From the NCBI GenBank assembly GCA_001296005.1, contig LJHR01000005.1, positions 372,001 through 436,000 of the forward strand: DNA of 64,000 nt. Reading direction: 5' to 3'. The notes below the pieces were generated by a model that searched no databases, was not told the DNA's origin, and was given only the letters and a program-made list of their open reading frames with translations. The stretch comes from an alpha proteobacterium AAP38. Its GTDB lineage: Bacteria; Pseudomonadota; Alphaproteobacteria; Azospirillales; Azospirillaceae. How positions within the stretch are numbered: position 1 is the stretch's first letter; every line of letters begins with the position of its first letter. The position numbers and the translations under genes were made by a program. Below are positions 32,942 to 42,788 of this stretch, in pieces.

Positions 32942-35110
32942 ATGTCATCCCGGAAGTTGCGCCGCCCCACGGGCCGCGCCATGGCCACCCTTTGCCTTCT
33001 GTCCATGACCCTGCCTGTTGGCGCACAGGAACAGACGGGCATGCTGGAGGAGGTGATCGTCACTGCCCAGAAGCGGTCCGAAAGCGTGCAGAAGACGGCC
33101 TTGGCCGTGACTGCCATGGCAGGCGAGGCGCTGGCGGAAAAGAATATCCTGTCCGCCACCGCCCTGCTGGGACAGGTGCCCAACCTGCATATCGGGCAGG
33201 CCAGCAACGAAACGGTGATTTCTATCCGTGGCGTCAGTTCCGCGGGCATCACGCCCGCCGCTGACGCATCCGTGGCCTTCCATGTCGACGGCGTCTATCA
33301 GCCGCGCCCGTCGGGTGCCAGTTCCATGTTCTTCGATCTGGAACGGGTGGAAGTGCTGCGCGGGCCACAGGGCACGCTGTATGGCCGCAATGCCACTGCC
33401 GGTTCCATCAATGTCATCACGGCCAAGCCCACTGACCGCCTGCAATCAGCGGCGGAGATCGCGGTGGGCAACCTGTCGCGCATCACGGTACAGGGGATGC
33501 TGAACGTCCCGGTGATCGAGGAGAAGCTGGCCGTGCGCGGCGCCTTCTTGTCGCATCGTCAGGCCGGCTATACCCGAAATGCCGGTAATGGCCAGCCCAA
33601 GCTGAACGACGCCGACCAGATCGCGGGCCGCCTGCATGTGCTGACCAACCCGACGGAGAATATCCGGTTCCTGCTGTCGGGTGATTATTATCATCGCGGC
33701 GGTGCGGGATCGAACAGCGTCCTGATCGGGCGCTTAAACAATGATTTCCGCGCCAATGGCACCGCCCAGCCCTGGCTGGTCGCCACCAACACCATCCCCT
33801 ATGTCGACAATGAACTGTTCGGCATTTCCGGTGAGCTGACCTGGGGGCTGGGGGCAGTCGACCTGACCTCGCTGACCGCGTTCCGCCGCGACAATGCCGA
33901 TACGACGTCGGATCAGGACGGGACCGCGACGGGGACGCAGACATCACGCTTCTTCAACTATAACCGCAATTTCTCACAGGAACTGCGGCTGGCGGCGGCT
34001 GACCCCGACCGCTTCAAATGGATCGCCGGTGCCTATTACACCTATGAGCATAATCGCGACAATCTGGACCAGTATACGAACCTGCAGCGCACCACGGGCG
34101 TCATCCTGCGCCGCCCGGAACGCTATGCAAGGTCCAAGGCCTTGTTCGGTCAGGCCAGCTACGAACTGGTGGATGATCTGAACGCGACCGTCGGCCTGCG
34201 CCAGTCCTGGGACGAAAAGGGCAGCCCCGTTGGTCTGACCCAGACCATCGGCACCACCACCAACAGCTTTCGTCCCGATTACGGCAAGTGGAACAAGTTC
34301 ACCTGGAAGGGTGGACTGGAATGGCAGGCCGATGACACGACCCTCTATTACGCTAATGTCGGTAACGGCTATAAGTCGGGTGGGTTCAGTTCCAACCGCA
34401 ATTACGGGCCGGAAAGCCTGCTGGCCTATGAGATTGGGTCGAAGAATGACCTGCTGGATCGCCGCCTGCGCCTGAACTTGTCGGGCTTCTACTATGATTA
34501 CAAGGATTTGCAGGTCACCGCCACGGTACCGGACGAGGATGGGGTTGTCCGTACCCGTACCACCAATGCCGCCGGTTCCACCGTCTGGGGCCTGGAGGCG
34601 GAATTGCAGGCCATGCTGACCCGCGATCTGCTGATCAATAGTTCCGTCGCCTATCTCGATGCCAGCTTCGACAGATATCCCGGCGCCAGCGACAGCCTGT
34701 TCCGCACGGTGCAAGACCTGTCGGGCAACCGCCTGCCGCGCGCACCGCGCTTCACCGGCAATATCGGGTTCGATTTCGACATGGGCGTTGGGGAACATGG
34801 CACCCTGACCCTGCATGGTGAGACCCGGTACCAGTCGAAGATTTTCTTCTCCGCCTTCAATGACAAGGCCTTTGTTGCCAATGGAGTAACGGTCAACCCC
34901 TATGCCATGGCCGTACAGAAAGGCTACACGGCCAGCACCGTTCGGCTGCGGTACAAGCCGGCGGAAGGTGACTGGTACGCCGAAATCTTCGCCGACAATC
35001 TGGAGAACAACGCCATCCTGACCGCCGTGACCTATGGCACGGGTGGGGAGACGTTTGGCGCTTTCGGCCCGCCGCGCACCTTTGGCGTGAAGCTGGGTAT
35101 CCGCATGTGA
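32942..35110 (+). CDS. TonB-dependent receptor (paired with alkaline phosphatase)
   Basis: This 722-residue outer-membrane receptor has a signal peptide at about 1-29, EEVIVTAQKR at 36-45, the plug signature RGPQGTLYGRNATAG and a barrel to the C-terminus. ATG 32942 follows GGAGGAAATC. Long stretches (NETVISIRGVSSAGITPAAD, the plug, and FNYNR-FSQELRL) are nearly the same in the converging receptor at 36666-39092, so the two are paralogues. It is followed after 57 bases by an alkaline phosphatase gene, suggesting uptake coupled to phosphate-ester hydrolysis. Ligand unknown. Confidence 0.93.
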   Translation: MSSRKLRRPTGRAMATLCLLSMTLPVGAQEQTGMLEEVIVTAQKRSESVQKTALAVTAMAGEALAEKNILSATALLGQVPNLHIGQASNETVISIRGVSSAGITPAADASVAFHVDGVYQPRPSGASSMFFDLERVEVLRGPQGTLYGRNATAGSINVITAKPTDRLQSAAEIAVGNLSRITVQGMLNVPVIEEKLAVRGAFLSHRQAGYTRNAGNGQPKLNDADQIAGRLHVLTNPTENIRFLLSGDYYHRGGAGSNSVLIGRLNNDFRANGTAQPWLVATNTIPYVDNELFGISGELTWGLGAVDLTSLTAFRRDNADTTSDQDGTATGTQTSRFFNYNRNFSQELRLAAADPDRFKWIAGAYYTYEHNRDNLDQYTNLQRTTGVILRRPERYARSKALFGQASYELVDDLNATVGLRQSWDEKGSPVGLTQTIGTTTNSFRPDYGKWNKFTWKGGLEWQADDTTLYYANVGNGYKSGGFSSNRNYGPESLLAYEIGSKNDLLDRRLRLNLSGFYYDYKDLQVTATVPDEDGVVRTRTTNAAGSTVWGLEAELQAMLTRDLLINSSVAYLDASFDRYPGASDSLFRTVQDLSGNRLPRAPRFTGNIGFDFDMGVGEHGTLTLHGETRYQSKIFFSAFNDKAFVANGVTVNPYAMAVQKGYTASTVRLRYKPAEGDWYAEIFADNLENNAILTAVTYGTGGETFGAFGPPRTFGVKLGIRM

Positions 35111-35167
35111 CGTGTTTTCGGGCGGGTGCCCCCGTGCGCCCGCCCGGCTTCTGCAAAGGACAATCTG

Positions 35168-36559
35168 ATGAGATTGAACCAGATTGGGCGTCGCCTTGCG
35201 GCGGCGCTGCTGTCGGCCTGCGCCCTGACGCCTGCGGCACTGGCCGCCACGAAGGCCCCCGCCAATATCATCCTGATGATCGGTGACGGGATGGGAGGGG
35301 CAGAAATCGCCGCTGCCCGCGCCTATGCCAACAAGCAGGGGGTGCCCCTGTTCCTGGAAACCTTGCCGCACCAAGCCTCCCTGATCGTGCAGGCGGCTGA
35401 AGAAGGGCGGCCAACCATCGGCGATTATGTCGGGGACAGCGCCAGTGGCGGTACGGCCCTGGCAGCCGGAAAGCGCACATCGGTTGGCCGCATCGGCACT
35501 GTACCAGGCGGGGCATCAGTGCCCAGCATCCTTGAACTGGCCAAGGCGCGCGGCCTGCGCACCGGTGTGGTCACCACGGCGCCCGTGACCGATGCCACGC
35601 CCGCCTCCTTCCTGGCCCATATCCGCATGCGCTTTTGCGAGACGCCGTCGCGCATGGGGGCCTTCATCCCCAGTCTGCCGGGTTGTGAGGGTGACCGGAA
35701 ATCGGCGGGTGGCAAAGGTTCCATCTTTGAACAGGTGGTCGATGCCGGTGCCGATCTGGTGGTGGGTGGCGGGGCCGCCATGGCGGGACAGCCGCTGGAC
35801 CCTGCCGATGCGTCCAAGGGTACGCTTGCCGATTATGCCAGGGCCAAGGGCGTGTCGCTGGTGACCGGTCCCGCCGGCTGGACCGCTGCGCCGGAGAAGG
35901 GACCGGTTCTTGCCCTGCTGTCAGACAAGGTGGTGCCCCTGGAATGGCAGGGGCCGGGCGGGCGCAAGGCGGAAAAGCCGAAGGTCACCGACCCGTCCAC
36001 GGGTGCCATCGAAAAGCCGGTTCCCGCCGCGTGCGAAGCCAACCCCAAGCGGCCTGCCGATATGCCGGACCTAGCCACCCTGACGCGGCAGGCCATTGGA
36101 CGCTTGCAGAAGGATGCCGGCCCCAAGGGCTTCTTCCTGATGGTGGAAGGGGCGGCAATCGACAAGGCCGCGCACGATGGCGATCCCTGCGGCATGATCG
36201 GCGAACTTCTGGCCTTCGACCGTGCGGTTCAGACCGCCGTGGATTTCGCCAAGCGCCAGGGCAACACCCTGCTGATCGTCACTGCCGACCACGCCCAGTC
36301 GACCCAGGCCATTCCCTCATATCTTCTGGCCGATCTGGGCCGTCCGCTGACGGTGGGCCACGTGCCGCATCGCATCCTGGCGCTGCGCACCGCAGAGGGT
36401 GGTTCCATGCTTGTGGGCCATGGCACCAGCGCCGACGGCGACCAGTATCACACCGGCGCCAATGTTTCCGCCTTTGCCATCGGTCCCGGTGCAGACGCGG
36501 TGACGGGCAGTTTCGATCAGACGGGCATCTTCGACATCATGCGCAAACATCTGCCCTGA
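35168..36559 (+). CDS. Alkaline phosphatase, PhoA family
   Basis: This 463-residue periplasmic phosphatase has a signal peptide at about 1-27 (ending ALAA). The first metal ligand is in MIGDGMGG (D40), the phosphorylated serine is S91 in GDSASGGTALAAGKRT, and further zinc/magnesium motifs include a C-terminal HDGDP block, TADHAQ, HGTSADGD and HTG. It hydrolyses phosphomonoesters, so its partner receptor may bring in phosphorylated organics. ATG 35168 follows AAAGGA; an earlier in-frame ATG would overlap the receptor's untranslated tail. It is followed by a strong terminator. Confidence 0.9.
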   Translation: MRLNQIGRRLAAALLSACALTPAALAATKAPANIILMIGDGMGGAEIAAARAYANKQGVPLFLETLPHQASLIVQAAEEGRPTIGDYVGDSASGGTALAAGKRTSVGRIGTVPGGASVPSILELAKARGLRTGVVTTAPVTDATPASFLAHIRMRFCETPSRMGAFIPSLPGCEGDRKSAGGKGSIFEQVVDAGADLVVGGGAAMAGQPLDPADASKGTLADYARAKGVSLVTGPAGWTAAPEKGPVLALLSDKVVPLEWQGPGGRKAEKPKVTDPSTGAIEKPVPAACEANPKRPADMPDLATLTRQAIGRLQKDAGPKGFFLMVEGAAIDKAAHDGDPCGMIGELLAFDRAVQTAVDFAKRQGNTLLIVTADHAQSTQAIPSYLLADLGRPLTVGHVPHRILALRTAEGGSMLVGHGTSADGDQYHTGANVSAFAIGPGADAVTGSFDQTGIFDIMRKHLP

Positions 36560-36627
36560 CCCGGTCCCTGTGATCGCCGCCGGTCCGCCGTCCTCTCTCA
36601 TCTGGGCGGGCCTGGGGCGTGCTTGAG

Positions 36628-36667
36628 GCCCCCGTGTCGTCGCGCATGGACACGGGGGCTCTTTTTT
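36628..36667 (+). terminator. Terminator after alkaline phosphatase
   Basis: An 11-bp stem GCCCCCGTGTC (36628-36638) / GACACGGGGGC (36649-36659) is followed by TCTTTTTT. The U-run touches the stop codon of the converging receptor gene. On the minus strand the same stem lacks a U-run. Confidence 0.92.
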
Positions 36668-39092
36668 AGAATTTTGCCCCTATGCGCAGGCCGAAACGCC
36701 GTGGTGCTGAATATCCTGCCAATATCTCCCCCTCCATGCCGAAGGTCGCGGACATCATCACGGCCCGATCGGTCAGATTATCGACCGAAAGTTCGGCATA
36801 GCAATCATCCGCCGTCGAATAGCGCAGCCGCGCCGCCATCACCATAACTGCCCCCTGGCTGGCCAGACGGTAAGGGTTGGACAGGCGGCCCGCGACCATG
36901 ATGGGAACGTCATTGAACGGGCTGAAGAAGATGCGCGACATGTACCGCGCCTCCCCCCGCAGACTGATATCACCACCATCCTCCAGGGACCATGAGCGGT
37001 CGGCGGCCAGATATCCGGTCCATCTGGGGGCACGGGGTAGGCGGCGGCCCGACAGGTCCTGCTGTGTCCGGAACACCGGATCGCCCGCGATGGGATAGCG
37101 GTCGAAGCTGGCTGACAGGTAGGACAAGGTCGCCTCCACCCGCCATCCCGGCGCTGGTAGCAGCAGGCCTTCCGCCTCCAGCCCCCAGACCGTGGATTGA
37201 CCGGCATTGCTGGTTCGGGTGCGGACCACCCCGTCACTGTCAGGGGCGGAACTGTTGACCTGCAGATCCCGAAAATCATAACGGAAGCCGGACAGATTCA
37301 GGCGCAGGCGCGACCAATCCAGCTTTGCCCCTGCCTCATAGGCCATCAGGGTTTCCGGGGCGTAGATCTGGTTGCTGGAAAAGCCGCCGGCCTTGTATCC
37401 ATTGCCGATATGGGCATAGAGAAGGCGTCCGTTGTCGGCTTGCCATTCCAGCCCCGCCTTCCAGGTGGTTTTTCGCCAATCGGCGTGGTCGGGTTTGAAG
37501 CTGTTGGTGGTTTCCCCCAAAGTGCGTGTTACACCCTCGGGGCTTTCCTTGTGATCCCAGGATTGGCGCAGGCCCAGCGTTGCCATCAGATCATCGGTCC
37601 AGTCCTGACGCAGGTTGGCGAACAGGGCATCCGCTCGCGCCTGCCGCTGTGGCCGGCGCAGGATGACGCCCTGGGTTCGGGCCAGATCCGTGAACTGATC
37701 CAGATTGTCATTGTTCCGTTCCTGAAAGTGATAGGCGCCAGCTATCCAGTCGCCCAACCCGTCAGTATGGCCAGACAGGCGCAGTTCCTGGGAGAAGCTG
37801 CGATTGTAGTTATAGAAACGCAGGGTACGGGTATTGACCGCGTCGCCATCCTGATCGGTGGTGTTGTCGGCATTGTCGGCCCGCCACGCGGTCAGGCTGG
37901 TCAGGGTGACATCACCCGGCGTCCAGTCCACCTGCCCCTGAACACCGTAAAGCGCGTTGTCGACGCTGGGCGTTGTATTCGTGGCCAGACGATAGGGCTG
38001 GGCAGTACCAAGGTCCAGGAAGTCCGTGTCCTTGCGACCGATCAGGACCTGTCCCGGCCCGGCACCGCCGCGATGATAATAATCCGCCGACAGCAACAGC
38101 CGCAGATCATCCGTCGGCATGGCCAGCAGCAGGGCACGGCCCGCCATCTGATCCGCGTCATTGACGTCGGGCTGTCCGGCGCCCTGGTTGTGCGTATACC
38201 CGTCCTGCTGATGGTTGATCATGGCGATACGCAGGGCCAGACGATCCTCCACCAAAGGCAGGTTGATCATGCCGCGCGCGGTCAGCCGTTGCTGCGACCC
38301 GATCGTCAGTTCCGCCGCCGCTTCCGGTATGAAGCGGGGTTTGGCCGTGATGACATTGATGGTGCCGGCGGTGGCGTTGCGCCCGTAAAGCGTCCCCTGC
38401 GGTCCACGCAGCACCTCCACCCTGTCCACGTCGAACAAAAGGCTGCCGGCACCCGAGGGTCGGGGCAGATAGACGCCGTCCAGATGGAAGGCCACGGATG
38501 TATCGGCAGCAGGCGTGATGCCGGCGGAACTGACGCCCCGGATGGAGATCACGGTTTCATTATTGGCCTGTCCCACATGCATGTTGGGCACATGGCCCAA
38601 CAGGTCGGTCGGCGTCAGGATGGATCGTTCCGCCAACTGCGCTGCGTCCAGGACCGACAGGGCCAAGGCTGTGCGCTGTGCCGCCGCTGGCCGCTTCTCC
38701 GCCGTCACAACGATGGCGGGCAGAATGGCCGTGTTCGCCGGGGCCGCTATCCGGTGGGTGGCGGGGCGCGGACTGGCAGGGGCGGGCGACAGGATGACGG
38801 CATTGCCCACCTGCTTTTCAATCCGCAGGTCCAATGCCTTCGCCGCCTGCTCCAGTGCATCCAGGGCGGTCATGCGTCCCTGGATTGCCGGCAACAGTCG
38901 GCCCGACAGCCAGTCATACGGGTATGACAGGTGCAGCCCGCCGACCCGCGCCAATTCATTCAGGCCCGCTGCGGCCGGACCCGCGGGCACGTCAAACATG
39001 ATCCGGGGTGCTTGCTCGACGGCGAGCGCGGAACCGACACCCGGATGCAGCAAGGCCAGGACGGGCAGTACCCATCCATCGCGATAAGCCAA
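36666..39092 (-). CDS. TonB-dependent transducer with N-terminal STN domain
   Basis: This 808-residue receptor differs from its neighbours by a secretin/TonB short N-terminal (STN) domain at about residues 32-102 (DVPAGPAAAGLNELARVGGL, then LDLRIEKQVGNAVIL). This is the domain through which FecA-type receptors signal to FecR. The plug starts near 124 (LPAIVVTAEKR) with RGPQGTLYGRNATAG. The start is TTG at 39092 with a strong GGGAGGGAGG site; no in-frame ATG fits. It lies downstream of an ECF sigma and FecR gene on the same strand, completing a cell-surface signalling unit. The body is a paralogue of the receptor at 32942-35110, so both may bind related ligands. Confidence 0.92.
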   Translation of the reverse strand: MAYRDGWVLPVLALLHPGVGSALAVEQAPRIMFDVPAGPAAAGLNELARVGGLHLSYPYDWLSGRLLPAIQGRMTALDALEQAAKALDLRIEKQVGNAVILSPAPASPRPATHRIAAPANTAILPAIVVTAEKRPAAAQRTALALSVLDAAQLAERSILTPTDLLGHVPNMHVGQANNETVISIRGVSSAGITPAADTSVAFHLDGVYLPRPSGAGSLLFDVDRVEVLRGPQGTLYGRNATAGTINVITAKPRFIPEAAAELTIGSQQRLTARGMINLPLVEDRLALRIAMINHQQDGYTHNQGAGQPDVNDADQMAGRALLLAMPTDDLRLLLSADYYHRGGAGPGQVLIGRKDTDFLDLGTAQPYRLATNTTPSVDNALYGVQGQVDWTPGDVTLTSLTAWRADNADNTTDQDGDAVNTRTLRFYNYNRSFSQELRLSGHTDGLGDWIAGAYHFQERNNDNLDQFTDLARTQGVILRRPQRQARADALFANLRQDWTDDLMATLGLRQSWDHKESPEGVTRTLGETTNSFKPDHADWRKTTWKAGLEWQADNGRLLYAHIGNGYKAGGFSSNQIYAPETLMAYEAGAKLDWSRLRLNLSGFRYDFRDLQVNSSAPDSDGVVRTRTSNAGQSTVWGLEAEGLLLPAPGWRVEATLSYLSASFDRYPIAGDPVFRTQQDLSGRRLPRAPRWTGYLAADRSWSLEDGGDISLRGEARYMSRIFFSPFNDVPIMVAGRLSNPYRLASQGAVMVMAARLRYSTADDCYAELSVDNLTDRAVMMSATFGMEGEILAGYSAPRRFGLRIGAKF

Positions 39093-39185
39093 TGGCGCCT
39101 CCCTCCCTGTCGCGCGCCGTCCGGCGGGTGGGTCGGGTTGATCCGCGATCCATCACCTGCCGGCATCCTGTCACCTGTTTTCTAT

Positions 39186-39197
39186 ATACGATTGTAT
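39186..39197. promoter_or_regulatory. Small palindrome ATAC-N4-GTAT before the STN receptor
   Basis: ATAC-GATT-GTAT lies in the 145-bp gap between FecR and the receptor, about 95 bp ahead of its start. It may be part of an ECF-dependent promoter or an operator; the evidence is weak. Confidence 0.3.
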
Positions 39198-39237
39198 GTC
39201 TGAAGTTTTTCCTTACAACGCCTGAACAGCGCCCTGT

Positions 39238-40185
39238 TCAGGGGCGTGCCTCCAAGGTCAGGGTGCCGTCGGCATCCCGCGTGACCTGCAATTGCAGGCT
39301 TGCGGCCACGGCTTGGGCGAAACCTTCGGCATCGGTGCTGCGGAAGATGCCGCCGACCCGGCGCTGGGCCACGGCGCCGTCCACCTTGATGCGCTGCTGG
39401 CTGTAACGGCTGACTTCCGCCGCTGCATCGGCCAGGGTTTCCCCGGCAAAGACCAACCGCCCGTCACGCCATGCCGCGCGGCGTTCCATGTCTGGCAATG
39501 CCATGGCACGGGTGACGATACGGGTCTTCGTCATATGGGCTTCATGGTTGCGGGTCAGCGGCACGGCGGCCATGGTGCCCGCACGCAGGCTGACAGTCCC
39601 CTCGCTAACCGTGACACGGGCCGCATCGGCGCCCGCAAGGATCTGGAACGCCGTACCCACGGCGGTAACACTGCCGCCGCCGGTATGAACGGTGAAGGGC
39701 CGCTGCGGATCACGAGCCACCTGAAAGTTCGCTTCCCCCTGATCCAGCCAGAGTTGCCGCGCGCCATCGGAGAAGGCAACGCGCAGACGGGAGGCAGTGT
39801 TGATCTCCACCACCGACCCGTCATGCAGCGTCAAACGCCGCATCTCCCCCTTTGCCGTTTCATAGGTGATGGCCGCCACCTGCGGGGTCGACGGCGGTTG
39901 ACCACGCCATGCCAGACCGGCAGCCAGCAGAAGCACGACCGCAGCGGCCACCGGGCCCCAGCGGCGCCAGGCTGGCACGTTCTGCACCTTTTGCCCACGC
40001 AACAGGTCCAACCGGGCGGATACGGCGCGCAGGCGGATATAGGCGCCGTGATGGCGCGCATCCAGCCCAAGCCAATGTTCCAGTTCGGCCTGCTCTGCTG
40101 TGGTCAAGGCGCGCGCATCCTCCCGTGCCAGCCAGTCGGCGGCGACCGTTTCGATCTCGGCGGCGGTCAGGCGGTCGGCCATCAT
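39238..40185 (-). CDS. FecR-family anti-sigma/sigma regulator
   Basis: This 315-residue FecR-type protein has a cytoplasmic N-terminal DUF4880 domain (about 12-55, with DWLAREDARALTTAEQ), one membrane segment at about 78-93, a periplasmic FecR domain (about 110-215) and a C-terminal STN-like DUF4974 region. It transmits the receptor's signal to the ECF sigma factor encoded just upstream. Its ATG overlaps the sigma stop codon (ATGA), so production of the two is coupled. Confidence 0.9.
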   Translation of the reverse strand: MMADRLTAAEIETVAADWLAREDARALTTAEQAELEHWLGLDARHHGAYIRLRAVSARLDLLRGQKVQNVPAWRRWGPVAAAVVLLLAAGLAWRGQPPSTPQVAAITYETAKGEMRRLTLHDGSVVEINTASRLRVAFSDGARQLWLDQGEANFQVARDPQRPFTVHTGGGSVTAVGTAFQILAGADAARVTVSEGTVSLRAGTMAAVPLTRNHEAHMTKTRIVTRAMALPDMERRAAWRDGRLVFAGETLADAAAEVSRYSQQRIKVDGAVAQRRVGGIFRSTDAEGFAQAVAASLQLQVTRDADGTLTLEARP

Positions 40186-40721
40186 TGTTTCCTCATCTGG
40201 CGGGCCGGCGGGTCATCCTGCCGGGCCGCCAACCAGGCCGCGCAGCGTTTGATGCCGGCAGCGACATGCTTTTCAACGGTGCTTTCAGACAAGCCCAGAC
40301 GGCGGGCCACCAGCTTCTGTGACAGGCCGTCGACCTTGCGTAGGGTCAGGACCTGACGGCATTTCTCCGGTAATTGCGCCAGGGCGGCGTGGAGAAGGCC
40401 GATATCCTCGCGGCTGATCAGGTCGCTTTCATGGGTTGGGGCCTCGTCGGCCACTGACAGGCTTTCCAGGTCGGGCACAGGCACGATCTTCACCACCCGG
40501 CGTTGGCGCAACTGTTCGATCACGATGGAACGTGCCACCGCGTACATATAGGCCTTGGCATCGCGGATACCGGCCTGTTCCTTGGCCAGCCGCGCATAGG
40601 TTTCCTGGATGATGTCGTCAGGGTCGATATCATTGGCATGCCGCGCCAGCCAGCCGCGAAGCCCAGGCTCCAGCGGCAGGATGCGCGTGGCGAACCAGAT
40701 GTCGAGCGTTGTCGTCCGCAC
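40182..40721 (-). CDS. ECF sigma factor, FecI-like
   Basis: This 179-residue extracytoplasmic-function sigma factor has region 2 with DIDPDDIIQETYARL (about 32-46) and region 4 with LPEKCRQVLTLRKVDGLSQK and SESTVEKHVAAGIKRC. It should direct RNA polymerase to the promoter of the STN-domain receptor once FecR is triggered. GTG 40721 has a strong GGGGAGGA site. No iron-uptake genes surround it, so the signal may be a carbohydrate or phosphate ester rather than a siderophore. Confidence 0.9.
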   Translation of the reverse strand: MRTTTLDIWFATRILPLEPGLRGWLARHANDIDPDDIIQETYARLAKEQAGIRDAKAYMYAVARSIVIEQLRQRRVVKIVPVPDLESLSVADEAPTHESDLISREDIGLLHAALAQLPEKCRQVLTLRKVDGLSQKLVARRLGLSESTVEKHVAAGIKRCAAWLAARQDDPPARQMRKQ

Positions 40722-40834
40722 CGTGCTTCCTCCCCGTCCGGCCCTTCATGGAAAGACCGGACATCGCAATACTGAAGGAAGAAGGGGTTGCCGGCAAAAT
40801 CCGCCATGCCGGAAGTAAAATTTTTTGGGTGGGA

Positions 40835-42775
40835 TCAGCGAACCGGGATTTCGAACTGTCCCGCCGGCAGTCGCGCGTCGTCATAGAGGTTGCACATGCC
40901 GCTTTCCGCCCAGCAATAGCGTACGCGGATGGCGGGATCGTCGCCGATGGGTAGGGTGACGATATCGCCCGACAGGCTGGCATCGACAAAGCGGCAGCTG
41001 TCCCAGCCGGCGCCGCACAGCTCGAAGCCAATGGGTCGGTGATGGTTCAAGGCCTTCAGCTTTCCATCGATATCGGTAAACCGGATACGAACCACATCGC
41101 CCTGCCGCTGCGCATCGACCGGGACAGGACCGGAGGCGCTGATCTTTTCACCCAGAAGCAGGCGACGGGCCGCACGGGTCAGGCGTTTTGCAACCTGCTG
41201 CTTGTTGGCAGGGTGGACATCATACCAGTCGCCAAGGCCGTTGGTGACAGCCATGGCGGCATGCGGATCGGCTGCGACCGCCATCCGCTGACTTTCGCGC
41301 AGCCTGGCCCATCCGCTTTCGATGGGCTTGTCCTGGGGATAGCCATATTCCGGCAATTGCACGACAAGGAAGGGCAGGTCGGCACCGAACTGTCGCCGCC
41401 AGCCCGACATCAGGCCCGCCAGCAGCGACTGATATTCCGGGGCCTTGGCCGTGTTGCTTTCCCCCTGGTACCAAAGGGCGGCCCGTACGGCATAGGGCCC
41501 CATGGGCGCCACCATGGCATTGCGGATCGTTGAGAGGCCATCCACAGTGCCCCAGGGGGCATGCGGGGCCGTGCCGATCTCGCCCGGCGTCACCATGTAC
41601 TGCCAGCCGCCGTCGATGGGCACGCGGGTCCCTTCGGCCAGCAGGATCGCCTGTTCATCGGCACCGCCGTAAAGCCCGCCATCGCCATAGCCGTTGATTA
41701 CGGCAATGGTGACCTGATTGACGCCGGGCTTCAGCGTCTTGGCGGGCAGCGGATAACGGCGCGGATCGCCCGGACCATAGAGGCTGCCTGCTGGCACGTC
41801 ATTGACCCAGGAGACATCATAATCATCGGCAGAACCCAGCAGCAGGGTGCCCCCCTGTTTTGCCTGCGCTTCTGTCAGGGTGAAGGTGCTGCGGTACCAG
41901 ACGATGCCGACATAGGGGTTCAGTTCCGGCACGCCCCAGGTCACGAAGGATGTCAGCGACGGTACCGCGCGCCAGCCATCGCCCGCCGCCGGCGCCGTCC
42001 GCCACGGTTCGCCCTGGCCCTTCGTCTTCCACCACCCTTCCCAAACGTCGAAATATTTGCGGATGCCGGCATGCCGGTCCTTGTCATAGGCCGACAGGAT
42101 GGCAAGGTCCTGGGCATAAAGCCCTGTCTTGGCCAAATCCGCCGAATCCATCCAGCTTTCAATGGTGGAGCCGCCCCAGGAGGAATTGATCAGTCCGACC
42201 GGCACATCCACGATCTGCCGCATTTCCCGCCCGAAGAAATAACAGACCGCAGACATGTCACCCACCGTTTCCGGCGTCACCGCACGCCAGCGTACCGGGT
42301 GGGTGAAGTCGCGCTGCGGGCCGGTATTGGTGGCGCGATCCACCGACAGGTAGCGGATATTGGGGTGCTTGGCCCGGTTGGTTTCTGTCCAGCTATCCAG
42401 CGAGCGGGCGACCTGCATTTCCATATTGGACTGCCCGGAACAAAGATAGACGTCACCGACCAGCAGGTCAGCGGCCACTTGCTGCGCGGTCGCCGTCTTT
42501 GCGGTCAAAATGACGGGGCCACCGGCGACCTGTGCCGGCAGGTCGGCGCGCCAGACGCCATCCTTGCCCGCCTTGGCCGTTGCTGTGGCACGACACAGCG
42601 TCACCGTCACCACTTCCCCCGGTTTGGCATTGCCCCAGACGGGGATGGGCCGGTCGCGCTGCAGCACCCCGTGATCCTGGAACATCGGGTGCAGAAGCGG
42701 GGCATCGGCTGCGAATGCGGTCCCGGTCAGCAGGGAAATGGCCAACAGCAGCGGCAGGCGCACGGACATCAGCAT
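40835..42775 (-). CDS. Sialate O-acetylesterase-type SGNH esterase
   Basis: This 646-residue exported esterase has a signal peptide at about 1-22 (ending AFA) and the SASA-domain nucleophile S116 in CSGQSNMEMQ. The C-terminal catalytic DxxH is in GDWYDVHPANKQQ. A jelly-roll-like insert (about 200-330) splits the catalytic domain, as in many plant-polysaccharide acetylesterases. The family removes acetyl groups from sialic acids or, in plant-degrading bacteria, from xylan or pectin oligosaccharides; the latter fits here. ATG 42775 follows CGGAG. It is the last gene of the receptor/halogenase operon, 13 bases after a halogenase gene. Confidence 0.87.
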   Translation of the reverse strand: MLMSVRLPLLLAISLLTGTAFAADAPLLHPMFQDHGVLQRDRPIPVWGNAKPGEVVTVTLCRATATAKAGKDGVWRADLPAQVAGGPVILTAKTATAQQVAADLLVGDVYLCSGQSNMEMQVARSLDSWTETNRAKHPNIRYLSVDRATNTGPQRDFTHPVRWRAVTPETVGDMSAVCYFFGREMRQIVDVPVGLINSSWGGSTIESWMDSADLAKTGLYAQDLAILSAYDKDRHAGIRKYFDVWEGWWKTKGQGEPWRTAPAAGDGWRAVPSLTSFVTWGVPELNPYVGIVWYRSTFTLTEAQAKQGGTLLLGSADDYDVSWVNDVPAGSLYGPGDPRRYPLPAKTLKPGVNQVTIAVINGYGDGGLYGGADEQAILLAEGTRVPIDGGWQYMVTPGEIGTAPHAPWGTVDGLSTIRNAMVAPMGPYAVRAALWYQGESNTAKAPEYQSLLAGLMSGWRRQFGADLPFLVVQLPEYGYPQDKPIESGWARLRESQRMAVAADPHAAMAVTNGLGDWYDVHPANKQQVAKRLTRAARRLLLGEKISASGPVPVDAQRQGDVVRIRFTDIDGKLKALNHHRPIGFELCGAGWDSCRFVDASLSGDIVTLPIGDDPAIRVRYCWAESGMCNLYDDARLPAGQFEIPVR

Positions 42776-42788
42776 TGTCTCCGTAAGG

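Noticed and set aside
37197-38927. A 576-codon open frame on the + strand opposite the STN receptor
   Set aside because: It mirrors a full-length receptor gene with clear STN, plug and barrel features; no ribosome site or domain supports the antisense frame.
36666-40721. Interpreting the FecI/FecR/receptor set as a siderophore system
   Set aside because: No siderophore, haem or iron-transport gene or Fur-box-like sequence is near; the receptor is a paralogue of one paired with alkaline phosphatase.
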